Below, in pieces: positions 14,801 through 21,575 of a stretch of DNA of 21,575 bases (its first letter is position 1; each line of letters begins with the position of its first letter). The position numbers and the translations under genes were made by a program. The notes beneath the pieces are model-generated. The model was given only the letters and a program-made list of their open reading frames with translations. It searched no databases and had not been told where the DNA came from. This DNA is from Streptomyces cellulosae. GTDB lineage: Bacteria > Actinomycetota > Actinomycetes > Streptomycetales > Streptomycetaceae. The stretch spans positions 1-21,575 of the forward strand of contig NZ_JOEV01000076.1 of NCBI RefSeq assembly GCF_000721105.1, read 5' to 3'.

Positions 14801-15426
14801 TGTACGTGGCGATGAAGGACCTGGAGATCCGCGGCGCCGGAAACCTCCTGGGCGGCGAACAGTCCGGGCACATCGCGGGCGTCGGCTTCGACCTGTACGT
14901 CCGCATGGTCGGCGAGGCGGTCGCGGACTACCGCGCCTCCCTGGAGGGCGGCGTGGAGGAGGAACCGCCGCTCGAGGTCAAGATCGAGCTCCCGGTCGAC
15001 GCGCACGTCCCGCACGACTACGCCCCCGGCGAGCGCCTCCGCCTGCAGGTCTACCGTTCCATCGCCTCCGCCAACACGGAGGAGGACATCAAGGCCGTGC
15101 GCGAGGAACTCGTCGACCGCTACGGCAAGTTGCCGGAACCCGTGGAGAACCTGCTGCTGGTGGCCGGACTGCGGATGCTCGCGCGCGCGTGCGGCGTCGG
15201 CGATGTCGTCCTGCAGGGCAACAACATCCGCTTCGCTCCGGTGGAGTTGCGGGAGTCCCAGGAACTGCGGCTCAAGCGGCTGTACCCGGGGACGGTCATC
15301 AAGCCGGCCGCGCACCAGGTGCTGGTCCCGCGCCCGAAGACGGCGAAGGTCGGCGGGAAGCCGTTGGTCGGGCGGGAACTGCTCGGGTGGGTCGGCGAGT
15401 TCCTGGCGTCGATCCTGGGGTCGTAG
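11872..15426 (+). CDS. mfd: Transcription-repair coupling factor Mfd
   Basis: The product is 1184 residues, full length for the family. Mfd is an ATP-dependent DNA translocase that pushes stalled RNA polymerase off lesions and recruits UvrA. The N-terminal UvrB-like module spans about residues 1-340 (for example YPSWETLPHERLSP, FAVRGGILDVFPP). The RNA-polymerase-interacting CarD-like domain starts near 505 (LTLEAGDYIVHEQHGVGRY). The helicase motor has Walker A GDVGYGKTE (Lys668), motif II DEEQ at 763-766, the TMSATPIPRT motif, and the RecG-like TIVESGIDISNANTLI and QLRGRVGRG motifs. The C-terminal TRCF domain lies at about 1030-1140. The ATG at 11872 was chosen because family similarity (MSLHGLLD) starts there; the open frame to 11635 is low-complexity. 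No Shine-Dalgarno is obvious. No motif is missing. Confidence 0.97.
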   Translation: MSLHGLLDAVVKDTALAEAITAAADGNRMHIDLVGPPAARPFAVAALARDCGRPVLAVTATGREAEDLAAALRSLLPSEGVVEYPSWETLPHERLSPRSDTVGRRLAVLRRLAHPRPDDPETGPVSVVVAPVRSVLQPQVKGLGDLEPVALRTGQSADLGQVVEALAAAAYARVELVEKRGEFAVRGGILDVFPPTEEHPLRVEFWGDDVEEIRYFKVADQRSLEVAEHGLWAPPCRELLLTEDVRTRARALAEQHPELGELLGKIAEGIAVEGMESLAPVLVDDMELLLDVLPKGAMAVVCDPERVRTRAADLVTTSQEFLQASWAATAGGGEAPIDVGAASLWSIADVRDRARELDMMWWSVSPFAADESLVSAADAQGDADTLKLGMHAPETYRGDTAKALADTKGWLADGWRTVFVTEGHGPAARTVEVLGGEGIAARLDAELGQIAPSVVHVACGSIDYGFVDPQLRLAVLTETDLTGQKAAGKDGARMPARRRKTIDPLTLEAGDYIVHEQHGVGRYIEMVQRTVQGATREYLVVEYAPAKRGQPGDRLYIPTDQLEQITKYVGGESPTLHRLGGADWTKTKARAKKAVKEIAADLIKLYSARMAAPGHAFGSDTPWQRELEDAFPYVETPDQLTTIAEVKEDMEKTVPMDRLICGDVGYGKTEIAVRAAFKAVQDGKQVAVLVPTTLLVQQHFGTFSERYSQFPVNVRALSRFQTDTEAKAVLEGLREGSVDVVIGTHRLFSSETKFKDLGLVIVDEEQRFGVEHKEQLKKLRANVDVLTMSATPIPRTLEMAVTGIREMSTITTPPEERHPVLTFVGPYEEKQIGAAVRRELLREGQVFYIHNRVESIDRAAARLREIVPEARIAIAHGQMTEQALEQVVVDFWEKKFDVLVSTTIVESGIDISNANTLIVERGDNFGLSQLHQLRGRVGRGRERGYAYFLYPPEKPLTETAHERLATIAQHTEMGAGMYVAMKDLEIRGAGNLLGGEQSGHIAGVGFDLYVRMVGEAVADYRASLEGGVEEEPPLEVKIELPVDAHVPHDYAPGERLRLQVYRSIASANTEEDIKAVREELVDRYGKLPEPVENLLLVAGLRMLARACGVGDVVLQGNNIRFAPVELRESQELRLKRLYPGTVIKPAAHQVLVPRPKTAKVGGKPLVGRELLGWVGEFLASILGS

Positions 15427-15470
15427 GCGGGGCTCTCGGGGAAGTGGCCACCGCGCGTGCCCGACGGGGG

Positions 15471-15498
15471 GGCGCTCGGCGGCCGCTCGGAGAGCGCC
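15471..15498 (+). terminator. Candidate mfd terminator
   Basis: GGCGCTC (15471-15477) pairs with GAGCGCC (15492-15498) around a 14-nt loop that contains the self-complementary GCGGCCGC. It lies 44 bp after the mfd stop. The stem is only 7 bp. Confidence 0.45.
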
Positions 15499-15574
15499 GG
15501 CCTTGACAGGAACTGGCGCTCCGCGGACGGACACCGTTTCCGCATGGCTCCGTGAGCTCGGCCCGAGCGCTGTG

Positions 15575-15599
15575 TCCGGCGCCCGGGCCGGGCGCCGGA
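15575..15599 (-). terminator. Hairpin terminator after the MT0933-like gene
   Basis: A perfect 10-bp inverted repeat (TCCGGCGCCC at 15575-15584, its complement at 15590-15599) with a 5-nt loop starts 20 nt beyond the stop of the minus-strand antitoxin gene. It could also back up termination of mfd. Confidence 0.75.
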
Positions 15600-15619
15600 A
15601 CCTCCGCGAGTCTGCGGCC

Positions 15620-15802
15620 TTACGGCTGTTCGGGCCTGTCGCGGTCCATGCCGAGCGAGCCTTCGATCCGCTGTTGCGCGTCGTCGATCCGGCCCTCGTG
15701 CTTGTTGCCCGTCTTCTCGTTGGCCTTCCGCTCCGCGGCGTCGGACATGTCCCTGCCCTTGCTGCCCTTGGCCTGGTTCTTGAATCTGTCGAAGATGCCC
15801 AT
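15620..15802 (-). CDS. MT0933-like (Rv0909-type) small antitoxin
   Basis: The product is 60 residues, highly charged and hydrophilic, with no membrane segment. It begins MGIFDRFKNQAKG and continues DMSDAAERKANEKTGNKHEGRIDDAQQRIEG. This matches the MT0933-like antitoxin family, named for the mycobacterial Rv0909/Rv0910 pair, in which the small protein neutralises a START-like toxin. The ATG at 15802 has AAGGAG about seven nt upstream; an in-frame upstream ATG at 15865 has none and was rejected. No Rv0910-like toxin is on either side (mfd to the left, HNH lipoprotein to the right), so it is an orphan here. In Streptomyces many such copies occur without a partner, and a stress-protein role similar to CsbD is possible. 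Confidence 0.75.
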   Translation of the reverse strand: MGIFDRFKNQAKGSKGRDMSDAAERKANEKTGNKHEGRIDDAQQRIEGSLGMDRDRPEQP

Positions 15803-15966
15803 CCAGAGCTCCTTCCGGAGGTGACTCGCCATCGACGATAAGCCCGATAGGGGTGGTATGCCCATTTAGGCCCCATCTGGTCTGGACCTCTCGGCCGCTA
15901 CCGTGAAAACCAGAGAGAACCGCCGATGCCGAGGCGGAACCGGGCAGCGAAGGGGAGGGGCGCATC

Positions 15967-16746
15967 GTGACGCGTCTGAGGGGCGGGGCGGGCTCCGCCG
16001 TCATGACCGGTGTGGCGGCGTGCGCCGCGATCACTCTGGTCGCGGGCTGCGAGGGCCTCGACCAGAGTGGTACCGCACCGGAGAGTGGTGCGGCGGCACC
16101 GGCACCGGACGGACGCTCCGTCAGCCCGCTGAAGAATCCCGACGGTACGAAACCCGGCCTCGCGCCCGTCACCGGCGCCACGGACGACGCCACGGCCCGC
16201 AAGCTCATCGAGAGCCTGCGGACCAAGGGCCGCGGCCCCAAGACGGGCTACGACCGCGACGAGTTCGGCTACGCCTGGATGGACACCGCCGATGGTGTGC
16301 CGCTGGCCCGCAACGGCTGTGACACGCGGAACGACTTGTTGAAACGCGATGGCCAGAACCTTCGGTTCCGCACCGGTTCCGACTGCGTGGTCGTCACGAT
16401 GAAGCTGCACGATCCCTACACGGGCAAGGACATCGCCTGGAAGAAGGCGAAGGCCGCCGAGGTGCAGATAGACCACGTGGTGCCGCTGTCGTACGCCTGG
16501 CAGATGGGTGCTGCACGCTGGGACAGGCAGAAGCGGCAGCGGCTGGCGAACGACGTGCTGAACCTCCTGCCCGTCTGGGGCCCCACGAACTCGGCCAAGC
16601 GGGACTCCGGGCCCGCGTCCTGGCTGCCGCCCAGCAAGGCGATTCGCTGCTCGTACTCGGTGCGGTTCGCGCAAGTGGCACTCAAGTACGAACTGTCCGT
16701 CACGGCGGCGGACAAGGACATGATGCTCCAGCAGTGCGGCGCCTGA
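15967..16746 (+). CDS. Secreted lipoprotein with HNH endonuclease domain (GmrSD C-terminal/DUF1524-like)
   Basis: The product is 259 residues. It starts at GTG 15967 with a GGGGAGGGG ribosome site. A signal peptide ends in the lipobox LVAGC with Cys28, so the protein is predicted to be lipid-anchored on the outside of the membrane. A Ser/Ala/Pro/Gly linker runs to ~65. The nuclease core has AEVQIDHVVPLSYAW, with the Asp169-His170 metal/base pair, then RLANDVLNLLPVWGPTNSAKRD, with Asn195, Asn199, Asn208 and Lys211, the usual HNH layout of this family. Four cysteines (NGCDTRN, GSDCVVV, IRCSYS, QQCGA) are consistent with two disulfides in an exported protein. The likely role is extracellular DNA or RNA cleavage for nutrient scavenging, defence or turnover at the cell surface. 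It lies 293 bp upstream of a secreted RHS protein on the same strand. A TACCGT -10-like element lies near 15900. Confidence 0.85.
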   Translation: MTRLRGGAGSAVMTGVAACAAITLVAGCEGLDQSGTAPESGAAAPAPDGRSVSPLKNPDGTKPGLAPVTGATDDATARKLIESLRTKGRGPKTGYDRDEFGYAWMDTADGVPLARNGCDTRNDLLKRDGQNLRFRTGSDCVVVTMKLHDPYTGKDIAWKKAKAAEVQIDHVVPLSYAWQMGAARWDRQKRQRLANDVLNLLPVWGPTNSAKRDSGPASWLPPSKAIRCSYSVRFAQVALKYELSVTAADKDMMLQQCGA

Positions 16747-16796
16747 GCTTCAGCCGTTCCGCGGCAGCGGGTGGGCACGACGGGACGGCGTGGTGA

Positions 16797-16855
16797 GGCA
16801 GGGCCCCACCGGTGATGAGCCGGTCGGGCAGGGCCCCACGGCGACGAGCCGGTCG
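16797..16855. repeat. 30-bp imperfect tandem duplication after the HNH gene
   Basis: The unit at 16797-16826 is repeated at 16827-16855 with one deletion and a few substitutions. Both contain GGCAGGGCCCCAC and end in GAGCCGGTCG. GC-rich arms within it can pair (GGGCCC; ACCGGT with GCCGGT), so it may also serve as the terminator of the HNH gene. Confidence 0.75.
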
Positions 16856-16859
16856 CGTC

Positions 16860-17039
16860 CCGATGCATTAGTAAAGATTCTGCCAAATCGCAAAGGTGCA
16901 GACAGCGGAAAATCGGTCAGGTTCAGCAAGGGTCGGTCAAGAGCAGCACAAGGTTTCCCCTTCCGGTTTTTCATAAGATCTTCACAGATGGCAAGATCGG
17001 CGCTTCTTTGTCGAATTCTTTTCATCTGGAGACCAAGCC
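16860..17039 (+). promoter_or_regulatory. AT-rich leader/promoter region of the RHS gene with a 20-bp-period direct repeat
   Basis: About 180 bp are visibly poorer in G+C (near 50% or below) than anything else in the window. They contain two 16-bp units, TCGGTCAGGTTCAGCA (16913-16928) and TCGGTCAAGAGCAGCA (16933-16948), 13 of 16 identical with a 20-bp period. A TAAGAT -10-like hexamer follows at 16974-16979, and GGAG (17028-17031) lies eight nt before the GTG start. The repeats are positioned like activator sites. No gene is encoded. Confidence 0.55.
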
Positions 17040-20000
17040 GTGCTGCCCCACCGGCCGTTCAACCGAGCGCGCTCCCCACGCCGCGCTCGCCGTGCCCTGC
17101 GCGGCGTCGCCGCGCTCGTGCTCACCACCCTCGTCCTGATGCTGACGACCGATCAGGCCGTCGCCGAGGGAAGGGAGCTGGGCCGCATCGAGCTGCCGAG
17201 CCTGAGCCTGTCCTCGCTGGCGTCCTGGTTCACCGACCCGCACTGGGGCAAGCTGCCCCACCAGCAGACCGGCACGGCCGCCGGCCACCGCCACCAGGTC
17301 CCCGCCTCGGCGACCGCGGCCCACCGCGGCAAGGGCCACGCCCCCGGCAAGGGCAAGGGCGAACTGCCCGCCTACCACGCGCACAAGGCCACCGTGCAGA
17401 AGGGCCGCAGCGCCGGCGCCGCCCACTTCAACACCAAGACCAGCAAGCGCAGCGCCACCAAGTCCTCGCGCCGCGAGACCGTCTACGACAACGCCGACGG
17501 CTCCGTCACCCGCCGCATGTCCCCGGCCCCCGTCAACTACCAGGTCGGCAAGGGCAGATGGGCGCCGATCGACGTCGACGTGCGGGCCGGTCCGGACGGG
17601 CGCTGGCACGAGAAGGCCAACTCCCTCGCCGTCGACTTCGCCGCCGACGCCACCGACCCCGCCCTCGCCTCCCTCACACCCGACGAGAAGCACCGCGTCG
17701 CCTACGCCCTGCAGGACGCCGCCCCCGTCCAGGGCACCGCCGACGGCTCGACCGTCACGTACGCCGATGTTCTCGACGACACCGACCTCGCGCTCGCCCC
17801 CACCGCGACCGGCGTCAAGGAGTCCGTCGTCCTGCACTCCGCGGACGCCGGCAACACCTGGACCTTCCCCCTCACCCTCAAGGGCCTCACCCCCGTCCAG
17901 CGGGACAACGGCTGGATCGACCTGCAGGACTCGGCCGGCAAGACCGTCGAGCGCATCCCTCCGGCGTACGCGTACGACTCGAAGGTGAACCGCCGCTCCG
18001 GTGACCCGGCCACCACTCATGACGTCACCACCGAACTGCTCCGCACCGACGACGGCTACGCACTGCGGGTGACCCTGGACAGCGCCTGGCTGCACAGCGG
18101 CGAGCGGGTCTTCCCGGTCACCGTCGACCCGACCGTCAGCGACGGCTGGACCACCACCTACGCCGAGTCCGGGTCCGGCAACAACATCGACCACTCCTAC
18201 GAACAGACGGTCAAGGTCGGTTCCTACGACTCCGGCACCCACGCGGCGAACAGCTTCGTCAACCACTGGGACACCGCCTGGGACGGCAGCAAGGCCACCG
18301 TCACCTCCGCGTCCCTGCACCTGTTCGACACCTGGGCCGCCACCTGCACCGCCGAGCGGTTCGACGTCGCCCTGGTGACCAGCGCCTGGACCCCGGAGTC
18401 CGTCACCAGCTACCCGGGCCCCTCCATGGGCTCCTCCATCGGCAACGCCACCCCGACCGTGCCCAACGCCTGCGCCAACACCGGCGCCGACCGCAGCGTC
18501 GGCGACTGGGTGACCGTCGCGCTGTCGACGTCCGCGATCCAGGGCTGGTTCAACGGTTCCAGCGCCGACTACGGCCTGGCGCTGTACGCCTCGACCACCG
18601 ACAACCTGCACTGGAAGCAGTTCGGCTCGTTCAACGACCCGAACAAGGGCCCGTGGATCGAGGTCACCTACACCGGCAACACCGCGCCGCAGCTGTACGA
18701 GCAGTTCCCCGCCGACAACGCCGTCGTGGGCACCACCACCCCGGAGTTCACGGCCTGGGCCGGCGGCGCCAACTCCACCAGCGGCAGCAACAACCAGTAC
18801 CTGTTCCGGGTCTACGACGCGAGCGGCACCAAGGTCGCCGACTCCGGCCTGGTCTCCACCGGGGACTGGACCGTGCCCGCAGGCAAGCTCGCCTGGGGCA
18901 AGTCCTACTCCTGGACCGTCCAGGCGTACGACTCCGCCACCAACCTGTACTCGCCGGCCACGCCGTACGAACTGTCCGTGCAGGTGCCACAGGCCGTGAT
19001 CACCTCCGGCCTGTCGCAGAACAGCAGTGACCACGGTTTCGACGCGTCCATCGGCAACTACACCACCTCCGACACCGACGCCTCCATCTCCACCGTCGGC
19101 CCCTCGCTGGACGTCGAGCGCGACTACAACTCCCGCGACCCGCGCTGGACGAGCGCCTTCGGCGCCGGCTGGTCGAGCATCTTCGACTCCAGGGCCACCG
19201 AGCAGTACACCGCCTCCGGCGCGGTCTCCAACGTCCAGGTCACCTACCCCGACGGCTCGCAGGTCGGCTACGGCAAGAACGGCGACGGCTCCTTCACGTC
19301 CGGCAACGGACGCTTCGCCACCTTCAAGACGGTCACCGGCGGCTACACGCTGACCGACAAGGACGACACCGTCTACACCTTCACCCAGTCCCTGGGCTCC
19401 GGCGCCTACGGCCTGACCGCGGTCACCGACGCCAACGGCCGCTCGGTGAACCTCACCTGGGCCGGCGGCCACATCACCAAGATGGCCTCCGCGGTCTCCG
19501 GGCGCTCCCTGAACCTGACCTGGAGCACCCCCTCCGGCGCGCTGGCGGCGCACGTGGCGACCGTGGCCACCGACCCGGTCACGCCGGGCGACACCTCGAC
19601 CGTGCAGACGTGGACCTACGGCTACACCGGCGACCAGCTGACCAAGGTGTGCTCGCCGCTGTCCGCCACCAAGTGCACCACCTACGGCTACACCACCGGC
19701 TCCGGCTACCAGAACGCGGCCCTCGACCTCGACCCGCACACCTTCTGGCCGCTGTCGGAGACCTCCGGCACCACCGCCAAGGACGCGGTCCTCGGCAACG
19801 AGGGCACCACCAACGCGACCTACCAGAACGTCACCCTCGGCCAGACCGGCCCGCTGGCCGGCTCCTCGGCCAAGGCGGCCGGCTTCAACGGCACCTCCTC
19901 CGACATCGCGCTGCCGAAGGACCTCGGCAACGACACCGACTCGGGCGCGATCTCGCTGTGGTTCAAGACCTCGGCGGGACCGGGCGTGCTGTACTCGTAC

Positions 20001-21575
20001 GCCTCCCAGCCGATCGACTCCGGGCAGGCGGCCGGCTTCTACACGCCGTCCGTCTACGTCGGCACCGACGGCAAGCTGAACGCCGAGTTCTGGTACAGCG
20101 GCGGCGCCAACCCGATCGTGTCCTCGGCGTCCGTCGCCGACGGCAAGTGGCACCACGTGGTGCTGTCCGCGGCCGGCAACTCCCAGACCCTGTACCTGGA
20201 CAACACCAAGGTCGGCTCGCGCACCGGCACCATCTCCATCCAGAGCGCGGTCGCCTTCGGCAAGAACCAGTCCTTCAACTACCTCGGCACCGGCTTCCTC
20301 GGCGGCGACTGGCCCGACGAGCCGAACACCGGGAAGGACGGCAAGGCCACCTACTTCAACGGCTCCATCGCGAACGCCGGCTGGTACAGCCGCCCGCTGG
20401 TCGCCGCCGACGTGAAGGCCCTCTACACCTACGGCACGCACAGCACGAGCCTGCTCACCTCCGTCAAGCGGCCGTCCGGCAAGACGTACGCGACGATGTC
20501 GTACGACGCCAACACCACCGCGCTGACGCAGCTCACCGACGAGAACGGCGGCGTGTGGAAGATGGGCACGCCGTCCGTCGCCGGTTCCAGCGACACCTAC
20601 CGCGGCGCGGTCCTCGGCGGCGCGCCCTCCGAGTACTTCCGGCTGAACGAGGCCGCGGGCGCGACCACGGCCGTGGACCAGGTCCGCGGCGGCAACGGCA
20701 GCTACAGCGCGGTGACGCTCGGCGGGTCCGGTCCGTTCAGCGACCAGAAGGCCGCCGGCTTCACCGGCACCAGCTCCTCGCTGACCCTGCCGAGCGGCTC
20801 GCTGCCCGGCTCGGGCGCGGAGTCGACGAGCCTGTGGTTCAAGACCACGACCGCGAACGGCGTCCTGCTCGGCGCGAGCAAGGACCCGCTGAGCGCGGGC
20901 ACCACCACGACGAGCTACACCCCCGTGCTGTACGTGGGAAGCAGCGGCAAGCTGCACGGCGAGTACTACTTCTCCGGCGGCTCCACCAAACCGCTCGTCT
21001 CCGCCGCGGCCGTCACCGACGGCAAGTGGCACCACGTGGTGCTGTCGACCGGCGCCACCAGCCAGACGCTGTACCTCGACGGCACCCTCGTCGGCACGCA
21101 GACCGGCACCGCGGCGATGTCCGGACAGCCGTACACCTACGTCGGCGCAGGCTTCATCGGCGGCAACTGGCCTGACGAGTCCCACACCAGCTCGACCAGC
21201 GGCACCGGCTACGCGACCTACTTCAAGGGCTCCATCGCCGAGGTCGCCCTCTACCGCTCCCAGTTGTCCGACGCGGACGTGGCCCAGCAGTACCAGGCCG
21301 CGAAGAACTCCACCGGCCTGCTGCCCGTGGAGACGGTCAAGGTCACCTCACCGACCAACTCGACGCTGACGTACACCTACGACGTCACCAACGGCAACCG
21401 CGCGCTGACCCAGACCGACGGCCAGGGTTACAAGACCAGCTTCGGCTACGACACGGCCGGCTTCGAGCACACGGTGACCGACCCCAACGGGGCGATGACC
21501 ATCACCGGTCACGACGTGCGCGGCAACGTGGTCTCCTCGACGTCCTGCCAGGACCAGGCCGCGAACAAGTGCAAC
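17040..21575 (+). CDS. Secreted RHS/YD-repeat protein with DNRLRE and two LamG-like domains, 3' partial
   Basis: The frame is open from GTG 17040 to the window end: 1512 residues with no stop. Residues 1-42 are an Arg-rich n-region plus hydrophobic core ending QAVA/EG, an export signal. A basic, His/Lys/Gly-rich linker (about 90-147) follows. An actinobacterial RHS-type N-terminal region lies at ~148-360, a DNRLRE-like beta domain at ~360-545, and a fibronectin/Ig-like segment at ~547-650. Next is an RHS entry module (GPSLDVERDYNSRDPRWTSAFG, ~675-897). Two LamG/concanavalin-like lectin domains at ~898-1137 and ~1198-1427 both contain DGKWHHVVLS. YD-type sequence (GYKTSFGYDTAGFEHTVTDPNG) begins at ~1440. 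RHS shells encapsulate and deliver C-terminal toxins in many bacteria; whether this one carries a toxin and an immunity gene lies beyond the window. Cell-wall or carbohydrate adhesion is the other plausible role. Confidence 0.88.
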   Translation, partial: MLPHRPFNRARSPRRARRALRGVAALVLTTLVLMLTTDQAVAEGRELGRIELPSLSLSSLASWFTDPHWGKLPHQQTGTAAGHRHQVPASATAAHRGKGHAPGKGKGELPAYHAHKATVQKGRSAGAAHFNTKTSKRSATKSSRRETVYDNADGSVTRRMSPAPVNYQVGKGRWAPIDVDVRAGPDGRWHEKANSLAVDFAADATDPALASLTPDEKHRVAYALQDAAPVQGTADGSTVTYADVLDDTDLALAPTATGVKESVVLHSADAGNTWTFPLTLKGLTPVQRDNGWIDLQDSAGKTVERIPPAYAYDSKVNRRSGDPATTHDVTTELLRTDDGYALRVTLDSAWLHSGERVFPVTVDPTVSDGWTTTYAESGSGNNIDHSYEQTVKVGSYDSGTHAANSFVNHWDTAWDGSKATVTSASLHLFDTWAATCTAERFDVALVTSAWTPESVTSYPGPSMGSSIGNATPTVPNACANTGADRSVGDWVTVALSTSAIQGWFNGSSADYGLALYASTTDNLHWKQFGSFNDPNKGPWIEVTYTGNTAPQLYEQFPADNAVVGTTTPEFTAWAGGANSTSGSNNQYLFRVYDASGTKVADSGLVSTGDWTVPAGKLAWGKSYSWTVQAYDSATNLYSPATPYELSVQVPQAVITSGLSQNSSDHGFDASIGNYTTSDTDASISTVGPSLDVERDYNSRDPRWTSAFGAGWSSIFDSRATEQYTASGAVSNVQVTYPDGSQVGYGKNGDGSFTSGNGRFATFKTVTGGYTLTDKDDTVYTFTQSLGSGAYGLTAVTDANGRSVNLTWAGGHITKMASAVSGRSLNLTWSTPSGALAAHVATVATDPVTPGDTSTVQTWTYGYTGDQLTKVCSPLSATKCTTYGYTTGSGYQNAALDLDPHTFWPLSETSGTTAKDAVLGNEGTTNATYQNVTLGQTGPLAGSSAKAAGFNGTSSDIALPKDLGNDTDSGAISLWFKTSAGPGVLYSYASQPIDSGQAAGFYTPSVYVGTDGKLNAEFWYSGGANPIVSSASVADGKWHHVVLSAAGNSQTLYLDNTKVGSRTGTISIQSAVAFGKNQSFNYLGTGFLGGDWPDEPNTGKDGKATYFNGSIANAGWYSRPLVAADVKALYTYGTHSTSLLTSVKRPSGKTYATMSYDANTTALTQLTDENGGVWKMGTPSVAGSSDTYRGAVLGGAPSEYFRLNEAAGATTAVDQVRGGNGSYSAVTLGGSGPFSDQKAAGFTGTSSSLTLPSGSLPGSGAESTSLWFKTTTANGVLLGASKDPLSAGTTTTSYTPVLYVGSSGKLHGEYYFSGGSTKPLVSAAAVTDGKWHHVVLSTGATSQTLYLDGTLVGTQTGTAAMSGQPYTYVGAGFIGGNWPDESHTSSTSGTGYATYFKGSIAEVALYRSQLSDADVAQQYQAAKNSTGLLPVETVKVTSPTNSTLTYTYDVTNGNRALTQTDGQGYKTSFGYDTAGFEHTVTDPNGAMTITGHDVRGNVVSSTSCQDQAANKCN
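19731..21320 (+). repeat. Duplicated LamG-like domain inside the RHS gene
   Basis: Two in-frame domain copies (about 19731-20450 and 20631-21320) are separated by a short YD-like stretch. They align along their length. A 29-bp block encoding DGKWHHVVLS is identical at 20139-20167 and 21018-21046, followed in both by QTLYLD and later by GG(D/N)WPDE. Protein identity is high locally but diverged overall, so this is an old duplication with a conserved core. Confidence 0.8.

Noticed and set aside
15503..15538. Perfect TTGACA, and a GGAAC...GTT pair, downstream of mfd
   Set aside because: No -10 hexamer at usable spacing, the GGAAC to GTT distance (22 nt) is too long for ECF sigma sites, and no gene follows on that strand before the convergent antitoxin.
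11818..15876. A very long open frame on the minus strand opposite mfd (over 1300 codons)
   Set aside because: Low-complexity Leu/Gly/Asp/Arg translation, a GC-bias shadow of mfd; it also spans the antitoxin gene and terminators.
17022..21185. A very long open frame on the minus strand opposite the RHS gene (over 1300 codons)
   Set aside because: It is Gly/Val/Arg-rich with no recognisable domain and mirrors codon bias of the real + strand gene, whose translation shows clear LamG and RHS motifs.
1..21575. tRNA/rRNA genes, CRISPR arrays, insertion sequences, integrase or phage genes
   Set aside because: Looked for and not seen; repeats present are short tandem or paired elements without CRISPR spacing, and no transposase-like protein is encoded.

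Overview
The window is high-GC (roughly 70-74%) actinobacterial chromosome, almost certainly Streptomyces or a close relative. The evidence is strong third-position G/C bias, GTG starts, a DivIVA-like 'cellulose-binding' coiled-coil protein, a DUF2079 membrane protein, an MT0933-like small antitoxin, a TTA leucine codon at the start of a secreted esterase, and a Streptomyces-type DnaA box. I see no rRNA, tRNA, CRISPR array, transposase or integrase.

Left part (1-6021). The window opens inside a gene on the + strand. Its product has a Pro/Gly/Met repeat tract, a predicted polymorphic-toxin-type deaminase domain and a C-terminal SUKH-4-like immunity domain. A strong hairpin terminator follows, then a coiled-coil DivIVA/FilP-like protein. 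A degenerate 8-bp repeat separates that gene from a convergent GNAT acetyltransferase. The acetyltransferase is divergent from a secreted alpha/beta-hydrolase (esterase), and both look leaderless, with inverted and direct repeats between them. The esterase converges on a DHA2-type MFS drug exporter.

Middle part (6022-11871). A 538-bp control region holds a MerR-type dyad, nested palindromes, four G-rich 23-24 bp repeats with quadruplex potential, and a 12-bp direct repeat at 20-bp spacing. It leads into a translationally coupled MacB/FtsX-type ABC system (ATPase plus a permease with two FtsX domains). A very strong hairpin closes that operon and also serves the convergent DUF2079 gene. The DUF2079 gene is divergent from mfd, and an exact Streptomyces DnaA box lies between them.

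Right part (11872-21575). mfd (transcription-repair coupling factor) is complete and looks normal. It is followed by a convergent 60-residue MT0933-like antitoxin with no visible toxin, then a secreted lipoprotein with an HNH nuclease fold. Next comes an unusually AT-rich leader with repeats, and then a giant secreted RHS/YD-repeat protein that carries two LamG-like lectin domains and runs off the end of the window, so its C-terminal, possibly toxic, tip is not visible. Most of the window is ordinary chromosome. The accessory-looking parts are the deaminase/SUKH gene at the left edge and the HNH-lipoprotein/RHS block at the right edge. Both belong to protein classes linked with contact-dependent or secreted conflict systems, but no direct partnership can be shown from this window.
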